Source: Mangrovibacter plantisponsor
Lineage (GTDB): Bacteria; Pseudomonadota; Gammaproteobacteria; Enterobacterales; Enterobacteriaceae
NCBI RefSeq assembly: GCF_003182475.1
Contig: NZ_QGTS01000005.1
Location: forward strand, 62,001 to 126,000
Length of the DNA: 64,000 bases
Reading direction: 5' to 3'
Both the position numbers and the translations under genes were made by a program. A model generated the notes under the pieces. The model made no database searches. It worked only from the letters and a program-made list of their open reading frames with translations, and was not told the DNA's origin. Position 1 is the first letter of the stretch. Every line of letters starts with the position of its first letter. Of this stretch, positions 63,328-64,000 are shown piece after piece.

Positions 63328-63977
63328 ACAGAAAAGAACAACAGCAAATTGAGCGCATCTTCTACCCGGGCTGGCTGATGGCAAGCCAATTACGCAGCGG
63401 GCTGGTGGTACATGATGGCAAAGCTCTCTATCGCCGGGCCTGCCAGGTGGTAGAAGAGGCGCGAACTGCGCTTACTGAAGCAGGGTACAGTGATGCCCGG
63501 CGTGACCATATGGTCTATGCCCTGTGCGCACTGCTCGATGAGAGGGTGATGAACAGGGGAACAACCGATGACGGCTACCAGGCCTGGTACCGTGACCCGT
63601 TACAGGCGCATTTCTTTGGCACACTGAATGCGGGTGAGGCTGTGTGGGCGCTTATTCGTGAAAAGCGCCATGATCCCGAGCCAGATACCGCAGTGCTTAC
63701 CTGCCTGTATCGCACCTTACAGCTTGGGTTTGTTGGGCAGTATCGCTCGCAAGATGATGAACAGCGCGAGGATGTAGTCAAGGCACTTGCCGAACGGGTT
63801 CCCGGGTTCACCCTGGCTCAGGATGCACCCATTGTGGTCATGCCTTCTCAACGGCACAGCGGCAGGCAGGGCTACTGGCTGTTCTGGGTAACCGGAGCCG
63901 GGATGCTGGCTGCGCTGTGGCTTGTGCTTTCATCCTCTCTTACTGAACTGGTTAACCAGATAATCCTGCCGGGGTAA
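63324..63977 (+). CDS. tssL: Type VI secretion membrane-complex protein TssL (DotU family)
   Basis: Inner-membrane part of the TssJLM complex. The 217 residues contain the cytoplasmic DotU domain (about 20-175, with YALCALLDERVM and YRTLQLGFVGQYR) and one C-terminal membrane span (about 187-207). It has no fused OmpA-like peptidoglycan-binding domain, so it is the short TssL type. ATG overlaps the tssK stop (translational coupling). Confidence 0.92.
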   Translation: MNRKEQQQIERIFYPGWLMASQLRSGLVVHDGKALYRRACQVVEEARTALTEAGYSDARRDHMVYALCALLDERVMNRGTTDDGYQAWYRDPLQAHFFGTLNAGEAVWALIREKRHDPEPDTAVLTCLYRTLQLGFVGQYRSQDDEQREDVVKALAERVPGFTLAQDAPIVVMPSQRHSGRQGYWLFWVTGAGMLAALWLVLSSSLTELVNQIILPG

Positions 63978-63980
63978 ACG

Positions 63981-64000
63981 ATGCGTGATCTTTACCCGCG
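63981..64000 (+). CDS. Start of a further T6SS gene (truncated by window end)
   Basis: ATG 63981 follows tssL by 3 bp and opens the frame MRDLYP. It runs off the window. Its identity cannot be told from six codons; tssM or another T6SS core gene is likely from the usual order. Confidence 0.5.

Overview
The window is a stretch of enterobacterial chromosome. Nearly every gene has a close, same-order counterpart in the Escherichia coli ndk-to-eut/yfeX segment: rlmN-rodZ-ispG-hisS-yfgM-bamB-der-yfgJ, xseA/guaBA, yfgG/yfgF, ppk-ppx, purMN/upp-uraA, hda/yfgD, bepA/perM, bcp-gcvR/dapA-bamC, purC, ypfJ-tmcA, ypfN-dapE-yffB, ypfM, acrD, narQ/aegA, nudK-ypfG, talA/maeB, hemF-amiA, ypeA, yfeZ-yfeY-yfeX. 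This points to Enterobacteriaceae or a close relative; I cannot name the species. No rRNA, tRNA, insertion sequence, prophage or CRISPR array was seen.

Region by region. 0.1-13.7 kb is housekeeping: 23S/tRNA methylation (RlmN), cell shape (RodZ), isoprenoid synthesis (IspG), histidyl-tRNA synthesis, outer-membrane assembly (YfgM, BamB), ribosome assembly (Der), exonuclease VII and GMP synthesis (GuaB, GuaA). 13.8-18.2 kb is an accessory island between guaA and yfgG. It holds a YefM/RelE-type toxin-antitoxin pair with an operator-like palindrome on its -10, two AT-rich genes of unknown function, a decayed coding fragment and a DUF711-family gene. 18.2-38 kb returns to core genes: the c-di-GMP phosphodiesterase YfgF behind an FNR-type promoter, polyphosphate metabolism, purine and uracil salvage, the replication regulator Hda (CTG start), envelope quality control (BepA), lysine synthesis (DapA) and purC. 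38-43.4 kb holds tmcA, a truncated ypfH remnant, dapE, a GNAT gene inserted between yffB and ypfM, and the 19-residue gene ypfM. 43.4-51.2 kb is the acrD-narQ-aegA block. Here narQ is followed by a NarP/NarL-type response regulator that has only a receiver domain. 51.3-61.4 kb holds nudK, ypfG, talA (no tktB beside it), maeB, hemF-amiA (no eut operon between maeB and hemF) and yfeZYX. From 62 kb a type VI secretion cluster begins (tssK, tssL, start of a third gene) and runs off the end.

Several starts were set by ribosome-binding sites and family N-termini: GTG for hisS, yfgM, purM, narQ, ypfG, tmcA and the DUF711 gene, TTG for gcvR, CTG for hda. The most unusual items are the receiver-only regulator overlapping the narQ operon, the ypfH deletion remnant, the 15-bp tandem array that starts at the hda stop codon, and the guaA-yfgG island with its unknown genes.
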